From positions 1 through 64,000 of the forward strand of contig CAZTVF010000002.1 of NCBI GenBank assembly GCA_964616985.1: 64,000 nucleotides of DNA. The letters run 5' to 3'. This document shows positions 58,801 to 61,600 of the stretch, piece after piece (within the stretch, counting starts at the first letter, position 1; every line of letters begins with the position of its first letter). The position numbers were made by a program, and so were the translations under genes. This DNA is from CAZTVF01 sp964616985. Lineage in GTDB: Bacteria > Planctomycetota > Phycisphaerae > SM23-33. The notes under the pieces were generated by a model. The model did no database searches. It saw nothing but the letters and a program-made list of their open reading frames with translations, and was not told where the DNA came from.

Positions 58801-59348
58801 ACCTCGATCGGATAGTTCGAAAGGACCGATGCCAGGTCCAGAGGCACGTCGAAATCCAGGGCCGTCTCGAACGGGAAGGTGAAACTCAAGGCCGTATCGG
58901 TCCAACTGCCCAATACAGCCAGGGGATCGACGTTGAAGTCCAGGGGAAGATGGATGCCGCCGATGACGGCGTCGACGAGTCCGTCGAGCCCCTTAAGCGC
59001 CTCGACCAGACTGTCGACCGAGGCCGTGCCTGCCGCCTCCAGCGAGGCCGTAAAACGCTCGACAAAGCCCAAATCGATCATGTCGCCTACGTGGGCCAGT
59101 GAGCCCAGCGACGAGTTTCCCAGCATGGCGAGTCTGGATTGGAAGAGGTCGGCCTGAGAGAGGCTGTCCGCCCATTGCGCGAACTGCTCCAGCCCCTCGG
59201 ACAACCGGGCGCGCAGATCGCCACTGAGGGGATCCTGGTTGGAGCTGAGCAGGATGCGAGGTTCCAGCAGTTGCAGATCGAACGTATGCGAGATGGTGTC
59301 GTCCTCGAACGGCAGGTCGACAACACGATTCTGGTCGGCCCGCGACAT
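37815..59348 (-). CDS. Giant LEPR-XLL, multi-beta-helix, dockerin-like surface protein (7177 aa)
   Basis: The protein has no signal peptide but carries the LEPR-XLL motif (LLEPRILLSS) near residues 30-38, typical of giant planctomycete surface proteins. Residues of about 40-1800 are a long beta-rich region with repeats such as TVQVGDAAAVTVTIAADPNN. Near 1820 is a PPC-like domain. From about 1940 the chain is largely right-handed beta-helix (NosD/pectate-lyase-like), including four modules headed YYVNDS-like and ending GDAIYVDAGTY, separated by Kre9/KNH-like Ig domains (STIRWRSQDFTGTVD). Near 6545 is a Calx-beta-like or Ig-like block. A dockerin-like double EF-hand is at about 6770-6826, then a Pro/Glu-rich tail. 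AAAGGAGA precedes the ATG. The PEP-CTERM gene lies 33 bases upstream. It probably binds or cuts polysaccharide at the surface. Confidence 0.9.
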   Translation of the reverse strand: MSRADQNRVVDLPFEDDTISHTFDLQLLEPRILLSSNQDPLSGDLRARLSEGLEQFAQWADSLSQADLFQSRLAMLGNSSLGSLAHVGDMIDLGFVERFTASLEAAGTASVDSLVEALKGLDGLVDAVIGGIHLPLDFNVDPLAVLGSWTDTALSFTFPFETALDFDVPLDLASVLSNYPIEVGSLLSKAVTTLSLPLTFGLDLTLPAADQFFINLGEFDLGIDFSLPNNPALPALPLQMGFLDAAIDLVHSQLAMVVDLPAEFLNPFGDVMNRIHLNQLLATPLDQLFSLTPLGNLTAMLPLDISPLPQAPQINLSSLDVFTDAVSVAVNTDFESLLGFCAIDSTTVLQMLDQLGMSFTSLQNADLFRQMSLLGSQSLADVLKLGEAIQNTLETAVTEQLAAGEGALRAAFDSAQSLLARFIGGDGINSALMGFQNGQLTYTLEFSDTIEADKAFSYDFSQGPLTLTAAGSLHAGLGTNMAITLGFDIPTLIATAQAASAAPAQGRLAQNAVLTVQVGDAAAVTVTIAADPNNASVDDLIEDVNLALLAAGLSQSVLAQKIVVSNGGVNEERLILKTRGPWVPGKLTIGGAGAAALGFAAGAVALSPFQLEAAQIVAGGPAAGMGRLAQDARFTVEVGGRAPVTVIVLADASNRMMADLIADINAALVTAGLDQVVEARVATVNVNGRDVERVSLRTLNLSSPPRLKITPGAGAAQLGLVATQATESSFLNRFFIENASAEATIDLEAQLPSGGSGTGGQASLGMVGSVTLSDGWATLGGEASTPQNRVPASASLHLGLPGTRYYLADFIAAVRDDVEGLVGDSLVLDAAAQTHFTVTLTSELLAALGLLQQPRWIDISKPSLASPDLPDITTQGLDDLLDVARLGRADFISALSSLGNYLQGLKGLQGPLGWTIPGTGLNLNSLLSYVDEFTAFINQLRIEGPSALNQTLGQLAARIRAILHLDPSQFVMRIDPGAAGVPAALQMAIDWTKEFNRTIPLRLDLGTLLGDALAGSGMESLTSILDVSGHANVVADGGATFRLNMGINLDTLTPFLYDDTGISGDVRVVGPGIGFNLSLGGMVGMQIVGGHLYVGGVPAGGVAAYADSDIPYAGFRLQLPQGEAGVAERFDLSGNLPQLMQASFGAQVDLVLPFQGPFLAADPANHDLSILVGVDGVGGLSGLHAEYPVFIEPGSLDLRALTDGLRVLLGQIENLLGRDVFDITLPIVGTQLNADYLTGLLADLPNWTAYDDPLNYLAWATNNIARMFGLTPEQILAAETTDVGEAVEFRLQFSDTYEFAAGSIDFDLGLPGLGLDIAADAQAQLAWGFNLAFGVDRDQGFYLITGNEGFQTDLRFGDSDDILQLNLGAEVTGLNADGTMANFLKIKAYQLPGQLITAGATFNVDLDSRGTDYRVYFNQLGGWDFDVAVDTTISADVSMQIEVYYDDNFPSLDANLVATWRPGQTPVVALEDIRLDLGEFLSDTIGPVLGYINDVMAPLRPVLAVLTTPLPFISGAMGHDVTILDLARLVASGNPRTEFISDLASLIDLSAHVPQFDSEYVHLGSYVFSGELAGASGPLDLALNDGTFQAGDPLSEGQGLGGVFSGFLGDLNDLGIHLPLLETPFRAVELLMGRDVELITYTTPELSLGVDHVWKIPVVYPWLVITISMELGVTAQATFGFDTRGLRMYGESGEAEDLMNGFYIAAGTGHSLIKFDGHVGIGFGVDAYAVSVRLEGGIGVDAWINIVDLDRDNRLHLDEMASYLPDHLLDLFDAGGKIYFDIRVVWEALFWEGSKRLVKKTLLDLSDAGRHAAVPDTQISWDSRAATSAIDLGVIPSATTGKDGWLSDRGVTWYRFNSERADGQEELTAFKVTDLARDDDMAIAVFDEKGHRLYNSAAWQNGVASTSGLSLPDGTYYLAVLTPDEIDNITILPQSNAATHTEVYYINDNDPGLDLFTSAPGSDDNDGLSATTPRRSLASIMPMVQGDESRVYVLVDSGNYNITSTAVCTTDNLAFIGTGWSELNYSGAPVFDINDAGSISISGMTFDGDGTGTAVRVRGMGAIDPNTGERVSNGQVVIQGNRFEDSRIAIDADGYQTLNVLDNVFTGGGDFGVRVGGTTSAFITSNDFSAFTGFCGVATTSRFSTVIDENILRGATNAVWGGDGSAVELAENDITGDVLLTADRGNVIRGNEIEGGVTLRASTSDWRANWPQHFYPPQDIEPTQIYPEFSQSIIANTIHGTIDIQSPASMVIEGNTADGIIIGGNNPLTNSVAVRGNTVNAGAGTAVLVTGDSWVDLTSNTLRGDTVVQIEGSRPSTLSLNDIWSNHTAVKVLGSGTAMMLENSITGSTAIYIESSAPVRIENNTLIHGWAYAVHGVGANTVASMIGNTNIQGNVVFESVGQATQQRLAAFVGNVVDGDVELLTGQYAAIEGNVVSGMLTVELSAFGGVAPISTFVGNTVNQGDMTLTVPSGQDWQLDRNTVNGGGIALVGGRRADVQNNTVSRSIVVTISDAPDNTLPASVLYNNIAPTELRLVGGPGVRASDNPNIGQLYIETTGAWLGAGETYHTIVSEHDAAHESSLGKLTVKVPGRVWIHDNLIAADGVTTVSAGPLRFEDNEVVHGAVVSTVSGLGDEPTVITRNNIYDGALLLTGGPGADIFSNRTIKSGMSIVLGDAWALPLGRTYHTLIYDNGNSGGQLGGIGVSAPAGAEIHHNTIMGAGELVVSGTSSQPHYVHDNVLNSTGDIRILAGPSATVVDNIVTGGGIRIDLAASVLPADQEWVTRVEGNETRDSMTLTLKDRAEVQDNTINNGTLWIYGSSPTPHRIIGNTISHSIEVRGGPAAVIEQNTLGQTGQIILDLEGHTLGNGDNTTYILGNTAPGGINANLAEAAIIAPLAVPGQADVPSIVGGIRLTGEASTPHQVLSNQVTGLIYINAGPGVVIEHNDATGQVIQVRLSGGVAEASRIVDNTARQIDATLLGGGMINDNTIGAGGLILDTGAAAEITGNTIAGGGMAISGSGAAGHAIESNTIAGTLLLSASASVMHTITDNTISGGQYGIDLPSSAPVTIFDNPRIEGTQYGLYVHGEAAVSVERTSDLRNDVIVGGQWGVYVSALNAEMTLRNNDIAGGVYISSQRASLVEDNDIHGGATGLYMSASAGGTARHNTIHDNAIGMEFHNASLQVYGNDISAGSTAGVVTDVTLGGGDWSDPNRVHDNAVGVQAQSGATIRFNKIEGNTIGVQAGAASQVHHNLLLNNATGVLISGVAGVSVVNNTIVTAAGDGIHVQSGASAATIRNNIVWTQDGYDLYVANDSQAGLASDYNNLFTSGAGKLVWYQKPFDDLFDWQIESLQDAHSIGYTRIAPTLDAPAFVNAPGGDYRQAASSTSVDGGSPADSAALEPAPNGGRVDIGAYGGTVLATASRSSYLRLEYPDFHADWQVDRARTIRWSQTNLTGDISVDVYTAAGTLAAHVGTYDASALSAIWSPQSSGLPADLNAGYRVRITSVATPSVFDESRETFTIVPAGGTFYVNDAFTAGDQYASTVGDNRNSGLSAAAPKASLLAFLRMYDLGSGDVIYVDTGSYVHVANLLIGGPGSAGDDEGLHIIGPDLQGSHAIINRSVNYAGTYSLDIDSADGVTIENLTLLGGQRGVWLHATSSRFIGRSLEISGTAAEGVRVESGSATVELTGLSVAYAGAAGIYSAAPDTTILDSVIHNNAGMGINLPTAGAASLLGNEVYANASGISVVMSVSGATAVVGSLGHGNSVHDNTGSGIVAEGSARVEGNAVSGHGGTGISLTRALTLGEPSANYNAVYNNADGIIAYTRGTLTGNLVYNNAGVGIKARETEAISRNVIHGNDIGVDLWAYYAGSVDHNVLYGNAVAGIRATGASTGAISFTHNTIDQATGDGIRLLGGVDDVTLLNNIIVVGSGYGVNVSSDSQDDFASDYNLFYTTGTGKVGYWAGAQTTLAQWRSASGKDPMSLWADPLFVNAAGGDYHEQSTRGSFHDGTLAVLLDGSGLPYAYGGDLQADAAQSRAIDRGSAASAFNLEPAPNGGFVNLGAYGNTPQASQSEDAYVMVLSPKAGDIAFLGRSSTIRWRSQDFTGTVDIELLSKGVVERTLAIGVANTGSFSWSVPADLPATAGYAIRITRAAAVGVSDTFELQTFSGIYYVNDSTAAEGDWTRAAGSLANSGLSADSPKSSIQAVFDSYELQAGDAIYVDAGTYALNSNLFLTAAQSGIRIVGYHDASHSDRHAVLNRGNTAAGSYGIEFSGASNTSLEHLWITGAYTGIYAADGVVGSGIRIENGRFYGNTDWGIWLGTGIAGPVVTGNEFSGLSSGGIAQDGGVHTGGAAASVAGNTVHDLNERYRNGIEMIGVDSVAENNILLDNYNGIEVQGARSIARGNQVSGGISGIYVGNGSAQADWVEVSGNIVHGQSVVGIQTYSSARIIGNTVYGIHHVEVEGAAVGAIVANGLIIGNVVYDNTWGIRSGNYTGLTVRGNLVYGNVIGIRTTSGLIEQNVVRDNVTGIRAYGYYSTQVLNNVISGNASVGLLLQGATSSYDAFQIANNTIYQPAGDGIRMEALANHVTLVNNIVQVAGGYGLYVSNDSQLAFASDYNLIFATGTGKAGYYGGDRLTLAQWRAASLQDANSLAVNPLFVNASAGDFHLQSLTGSFHNGSLAAMLDVSTGLPAAASGDWTLDAQQSPAIDRGDASKAYSNEPSPNGGFVNIGAYGNTAQASKSPLAYVTVLAPSAGESWMTNRSSTIRWRSQDTTGTVDVELLSGGAFVRTIATGVANTGSLAWTLPRELAQGDSYTIRITRTDSTVGLSDVFSIVPAAAVYYVNDSAVGGDGFDWTTAAGSDAADGLTRATPRATIASVLSSYQLGAGDIIYVDAGAYTLSSNIVLAAAQSGIRIVGYNDPAHTDRYALLNRNNTSSTSYAIQLTGADDVSLEYLRIAGAYRGVYAADSAGSVNLTVLGCWFFGNSDYGVYLGTGNTDANVLNSTLHGQVYAGIRQPKGLYIASDRAEVRGNDAHDMYGGGSYYAMYVTGADSVIADNHVQNNSNYYGILYNGQRGSVTGNEVIGSQIGIYSSSGANDRVNWTTVSGNTVHGQSYKGMEVGAAFVTGNTAYSVHHAGGSAMYLGWYADVVDNVVYDSTTGIQGSGSSGLVIRGNRVYFCDTGILTSSGLIEANRVYSNLVGIRSGGYYSSRIVNNLIYANTTAALVMDNVGIGQSQIVNNTIYQQAGDAIRLQNASTNVSLRNNIIYVGSGYGVSVSDDSQVGFDSDYNLFYTTGTGKVGLWQGQTFATVEEWFYKLASDFHSGQGDPLFVDPNGVDNVLGYTGGVDGGLDDNFSLAAASPAVGKGDPFLAAPAQALGGVNRATLGHQGGTAAAQVGSAAQGVSLLTLNGLEKVTQGDTVKVQWQSWGLSSYRALVQSNAGGAPNGYWSDVYRTGGDAYMNTATVSTVGVSNPAPADVYASYVGNYWSNLSYSIPTPDGTFTIRLHFADPTNAAAGSRKFDIVLQGQTAQSNFDIAAAAGGKNIATVREFQVTASGGSGIHLSFVNRTSYAIISGIEVLAAEPLGAASPTVNLEGSTDDGQTWAPIASNLAMDRLGRGEYLWNVQSPVSSNAKLRIVSAATGVSDASDRAFQVVAAGNDYYINDAAVLPGDWTTAPGNDLNSGKSADAPMASLQGLLALYTPSAGDRIFVDTGAYAILRNLTLDSRFSGVTILGYSDAGHADRHAIFNRGATTAGLYAFKLAGADDVTMRDVSITGADTGIYGADSAGSERFTLTASRLYGNNVRGLYIGTGNAGVTIDGVETDGSAYSGVNQDHGLYIGSGSTIVRNSRFHDHYAYGLQFDGGSSGEVSFNESWNNEFGLYILAGSTVQTLVHNNVIHDTTNYGIYASGWTLVQSNTVYNNAGGVNRPAIYTSSSTVEVVANEVYGSGTGIAGYGFAVRDNIVHHTTTAIKTTDNAVYEGNRLYANTTGINMAGGTVRRNTIYSNGTGINSANTYGGRIENNLIYANNDLGLQLTAGSSSSYALDVVSNTVYQPVGDAIRIDTNARYIHLYNNILQVDNGYCIRVTPGTTTGYAADYNLFYLPYVSGNAGRWSSTVAASLGEWQAASGQDLRSATGNPLFVDPSGADNVMGYAAPMGGSLMDGGRDDNFNLSAGSTAIDRGHSWKLPAADITGQTRLDDPGTVNAGSGDYTAASLGSSQFAMVGTAQNWKSDDTYWTLTFTGGFTFSFYDAVYTSCRVSTNGFIYFGNDYYQSFDKTNTQAELIARPMIAPLWADLKTNGAGDDIYVDSSVAGQVTIRWNATVVANGNDANFSATLFTDGRVQFDYGLGNASLPAPTAGISDGTGYHYLLLPYDGQSNLTAAASIRTATQAGIVDIGAYEFRGSTLDVAAPTISGSTPSVVAASGQTGQRMSQITLGLSEAVDEIDALASGNYELRKAGGDTFGSGDTLISLLPQYTTGGMSIVLNLTQGAIPAGLYRLTVRGGAGAALHDLSGRALDGNSDGQAGGDWVREFRVLGAGVIVTPTAGLVVTESGGTASFSVSLQSQPSTTVTVPITSSNAAEGTVSTNLLTFTAANWNQPQTVTVTGANDIVRDGNKSFTVSVGPAASSDADYQGLAAASVALTNLDDEADDVLAPSVTASGVNNGAAGRSMVNEITISFSEDVSGSLGVEDIEILNLDTGLAIDRSAIALTYDPVSSLARLTFATLLGGSLPDGNYYVTVTGSGVTDAAGNWLDGNANGAAGGDYHFAFHRYFGDTDGNRAVDSLEMLRMRAAYLRSSADPKYNAAFDADNDGDVDAVDMLRLRANYLKVLSPLAPPSQQEAAEQPPRASAPEVVADTQPPTTGDPVTPAAPEPAPEPTPATTDAPTPAADQPQPEVPANEPAPTTGDPVTPGAPEPAPEPAPATTDAPTPAADQPQPEVPANELAPTTGDPVTPGAPEPAPATTDAPTPAADQPQPEVLTGALDPVDTPAHDEITEPMPPAPLLEESAAASIVADAPADAALVMTPVDAVVAPAALVAPSPTASTGSLPSSVTGDLTVDLMGLPLAPLSRTIAPVRPNTLPTLDSLAVIAGESLPRPNTPLLQQVACVWADSPAADESVSMNVMTVLQQSCGLARRHEADVAARFDGSASLRTLTDEAAWSLAAEALTLLNEWAEPRA
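38425..38790 (-). repeat. Tandem repeat in Pro-rich tail of giant protein
   Basis: Three copies of a 39-43-codon unit (TTGDPVTPGAPEPAPEPAPA and following) start near 38425, 38542 and 38671. The first copy lacks a four-codon EPAP segment. This is an intragenic low-complexity linker between the dockerin-like motif and the C-terminus, prone to length change by slippage or recombination. Confidence 0.85.
38868..39040 (-). other. Dockerin-like domain of the giant protein
   Basis: Two Ca2+-binding segments are visible: FGDTDGNRAVDSLEMLRM and FDADNDGDVDAVDMLRLR, each followed by a helix (RAAYLRSS and RANYLKVL). The D-x-N/D-x-D pattern repeated about 32 residues apart fits a type I dockerin, the module that binds cohesins. 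Confidence 0.8.
42200..48785 (-). repeat. Four-fold repeated beta-helix module inside giant protein
   Basis: Four modules begin near 48785, 46860, 44840 and 42385 (about 1.9-2.5 kb apart). Each opens with Y-x-V/I-N-D, then a G-L/K-S...P segment, GD-x-I-Y/F-VD-x-G-x-Y, and long beta-helix turns with repeated N-N-x-I/V. A related head occurs near 53527. They look like internal duplications of one module. Confidence 0.8.
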
Positions 59349-59381
59349 CAGGCTTCTCCTTTGCAGACCCCGCGATTCCCC

Positions 59382-59996
59382 TTAACGAGGTCTCCGCCTT
59401 CGGGCCCCCATGGCCAGGACGCCACTAGCCAAAAGCAGAATGGTCATAGGTTCCGGGACGACGATCAGCGATGCCTTCTGGAAACTGATGCTGTTGTCCA
59501 CGTCTTCAATTTGAGAGGTCACGAAATTCGACATGTTGGGAAAGAACTTGCCCAAGGACAACTCGTAGGTGCCCGCCTGTGTCCCTGCCGTGAAGTTGAA
59601 TGTGCCCAGCCAGGTAGACGTGTAACCTTCGGTGAACGGATCCATAGACAATAGCAGGTTGCCAAAGTATCCCGCATAGCCGGCTGAGACTTCCTTCAAT
59701 GCAGGAGCCCCGCTGCCGTCTTCCGCCAGCGACGCCGGCAGGACGATTGCGGAAGCATTCGAGACAGCCCCCGCCGCGGGGGCGAAAGTCATCTCGACGC
59801 CCTCACTGTACAATCCCATTGAGAATCCCTGCAGCCCATCTTGTGCCGGGGCCGTGTCCACGAATATCTGGATCGCGATCGTCTGGCCCGGCGACACAGT
59901 ATATGTATCCTGGTCTGGCTTCACGAGAATGGATGCTGCTGCCGGCTGAGCGTATGCCGATAGCAGGACCACCAGAGATAGAGCGAACGATCGCAT
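59382..59996 (-). CDS. PEP-CTERM protein with cohesin-like body
   Basis: The 204-residue protein has a signal peptide (ALSLVVLLSAYAQPAAA) and a C-terminal PEP-CTERM anchor (VPEPMTILLLASGVLAMG, then ARRRRPR), the substrate signal for exosortase-type sorting. The body (TYTVSPGQTIAIQIFVDTAP, then GLQGFSMGLYSEGVEMTF, and TWLGTFNFTAGTQAGTYELS) has the strand order and GD/PGQT...V opening of a cohesin fold; this is a fold-level guess. GAGG lies five bases before the ATG. The gene is 33 bases upstream of the giant dockerin-like protein, in one operon. It may display the giant protein at the surface. Confidence 0.75.
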   Translation of the reverse strand: MRSFALSLVVLLSAYAQPAAASILVKPDQDTYTVSPGQTIAIQIFVDTAPAQDGLQGFSMGLYSEGVEMTFAPAAGAVSNASAIVLPASLAEDGSGAPALKEVSAGYAGYFGNLLLSMDPFTEGYTSTWLGTFNFTAGTQAGTYELSLGKFFPNMSNFVTSQIEDVDNSISFQKASLIVVPEPMTILLLASGVLAMGARRRRPR

Positions 59997-60103
59997 GGTT
60001 ACCTCGCTTTTGAAAAAGGGCGAAAGACCTGTACGAAACCCTTGGTTGGCATTATCGCCGACGATTGCCTAATCGCCAAGCGCAAAACTCATAGATTCTG
60101 ATG

Positions 60104-60132
60104 GGTACATCCTAACGAGTTGCTGATGTCAA
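60104..60132 (-). promoter_or_regulatory. Candidate sigma70-type promoter of the giant operon
   Basis: A perfect TTGACA (60127-60132, minus strand) is followed after 17 bases by a poor -10 (TGTACC). The distance to the PEP-CTERM ATG is about 100 bases. The -10 is weak, so this is tentative. Confidence 0.3.
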
Positions 60133-60365
60133 GCCAGACGATCAATACGCCCCAAGATCAACAGACGAGCCGAGTTAGGATTGGCCATTGCTGAAGGCAA
60201 GAGAAGGAGTTCCCCGCACTTACCAATCGGGTTCTGGGCCCTGAAAGCAGACTCGCGGTTGTCAGGATATGCCGCCCAAGCTGTGATAGGAGGAAATCCT
60301 GGGAACCCAAGCATGGGCAATCGCCCAGTTCCTCGCACGCGGTGGCTGGGTAGCGCGCGGCCTGA

Positions 60366-60393
60366 AGGAAACCTGAAGCGAATTGCGTTTCCT
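60366..60393 (-). terminator. Hairpin after HSL esterase gene
   Basis: A perfect 7-bp inverted repeat (AGGAAAC / GTTTCCT) with a 14-base loop lies about nine bases beyond the esterase stop on the minus strand. No strong T-run follows, so terminator function is possible but unproven. Confidence 0.35.
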
Positions 60394-60401
60394 CGTTCGG
60401 G

Positions 60402-61301
60402 TCAGCGGACCAGGTGCGACCGCATGAAGGCGGCCAGGTGTTCGACGGCTTGGCGGCTCTCGGGCAGCCCGTGGATCTGGAACACGTGGACCATGCCCGG
60501 CCAGACCTCCAGCGTCACATCGACCCCATCCGCCTTGGCTTTAGCGGCGAGGCGAACGCTGTCGTCGCGAAGCATCTCGTGCTGGCCGACCTGCATCAGC
60601 AGCGGGGGGATGCCGGTGAAGTCGGCGAAGATCGGAGAAGCCAGCGGATGACGGCGATCGGCCTTGCCAAGATACAGATCAGTGAATACGGGCATGGCCC
60701 GCGCGCTGCAGATGGGGTCCTTCTCGGTCTGCATCGACTCGCTGGCCAGCGTCAGGTCTGTGCAGGCCGACAGGGGCATCGCGGCTCTCGGCAAGGGCAG
60801 GCGGCGATCGCGCAGTGCCAGCAGTGTCGCCAGCGTCAGGCCTCCCCCCGCCGAATCCCCCGCGATGAACGTGGCATGCGCGGGCCCCGAGCCGCACGGT
60901 CCGCAGACGCGCATCCACTCATGGGCGCGAACGCAATCCTCTATTGCCGCGGGGAATGGGTGTTCGGGCGCCAGCCTGTAGTCCGGCAGCAGAACCGCGC
61001 ACCGTGCGGCCGCGGAAACATCGGCCGCCAGAGGAAGGTAGTTTCCCGCCGATCCAGAGACGAATCCGCCGCCATGCAGATACAGAAGTCGCACATCCGC
61101 ATCCGCTCCGGGTGCCATGACCCATTCGCACGGCAGGCCGTCGATCTCCACTCGCGTGCATTTGACATCGCGACTGGCGGGTTCATGTCGAGCGCCCATA
61201 CCCGCACGCAGTCCTTCGAGGTTGAACTCGTTGCCCGGATCGCCGAATGCCGGGTGTTTGCGCAGTTCCTGCAGCAATGCACGACCTTCCGGTGAGACCA
61301 T
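60402..61301 (-). CDS. HSL-family (family IV) alpha/beta-hydrolase esterase
   Basis: The 299-residue protein has the hormone-sensitive-lipase signature: oxyanion HGGG at residues 76-79, nucleophile elbow G148-D-S150-A-G, an aspartate in QHEMLRDD near 246, and a histidine in VHVFQ (272). Such enzymes hydrolyse short-chain esters, for example acetyl groups from oligosaccharides or xenobiotics. There is no signal peptide. AAGGAGA precedes the ATG. It lies between the giant operon and two sulfatases, but it is not clearly co-transcribed with either. Confidence 0.93.
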   Translation of the reverse strand: MVSPEGRALLQELRKHPAFGDPGNEFNLEGLRAGMGARHEPASRDVKCTRVEIDGLPCEWVMAPGADADVRLLYLHGGGFVSGSAGNYLPLAADVSAAARCAVLLPDYRLAPEHPFPAAIEDCVRAHEWMRVCGPCGSGPAHATFIAGDSAGGGLTLATLLALRDRRLPLPRAAMPLSACTDLTLASESMQTEKDPICSARAMPVFTDLYLGKADRRHPLASPIFADFTGIPPLLMQVGQHEMLRDDSVRLAAKAKADGVDVTLEVWPGMVHVFQIHGLPESRQAVEHLAAFMRSHLVR

Positions 61302-61600
61302 TGAATCTCTCCTTCACAGCAATACTGTTGGCATTCCTTGTTCCTGGAACTCGCGGCCGAGCATCGACTTCATGCATCACCTTCCATAGGACGGGCCGCG
61401 ATGTCAAGACGGAATCGTCGAAGCAGTATCGTGCCAAGCCGTGCCGCTTCCTGATCTGTGCCTGCCGACAGGGTGGCCCTCGACCAATCTGCGTTGCCGC
61501 CGGGGGTCGTTCACTTCGCCGCCATACTACGTCGAGGTCGTCCGTCGCAACATGCAGGTCGAGGCCCGCCGCGCGCGGAAATGATCGGCAAGCCCGATGG

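Larger units (their letters stand above)
59997..60401. other. 405-bp intergenic region upstream of the giant operon
   Basis: No convincing gene was found. It holds the presumed promoter of the PEP-CTERM/giant operon, a candidate terminator near 60366-60393 for the esterase gene on the other side, and short open frames without recognisable features. Confidence 0.6.

Noticed and set aside
60104..60132. Strong promoter for the giant operon
   Set aside because: TTGACA is perfect but the -10 is poor, so it is kept only as a low-confidence feature and not as a finding.
61302..61600. Short open frame ending SFTSPPYYVEVVRRNMQVEARRARK on the plus strand
   Set aside because: It has no start site or recognisable domain; it could be a degraded gene end but there is not enough to call.
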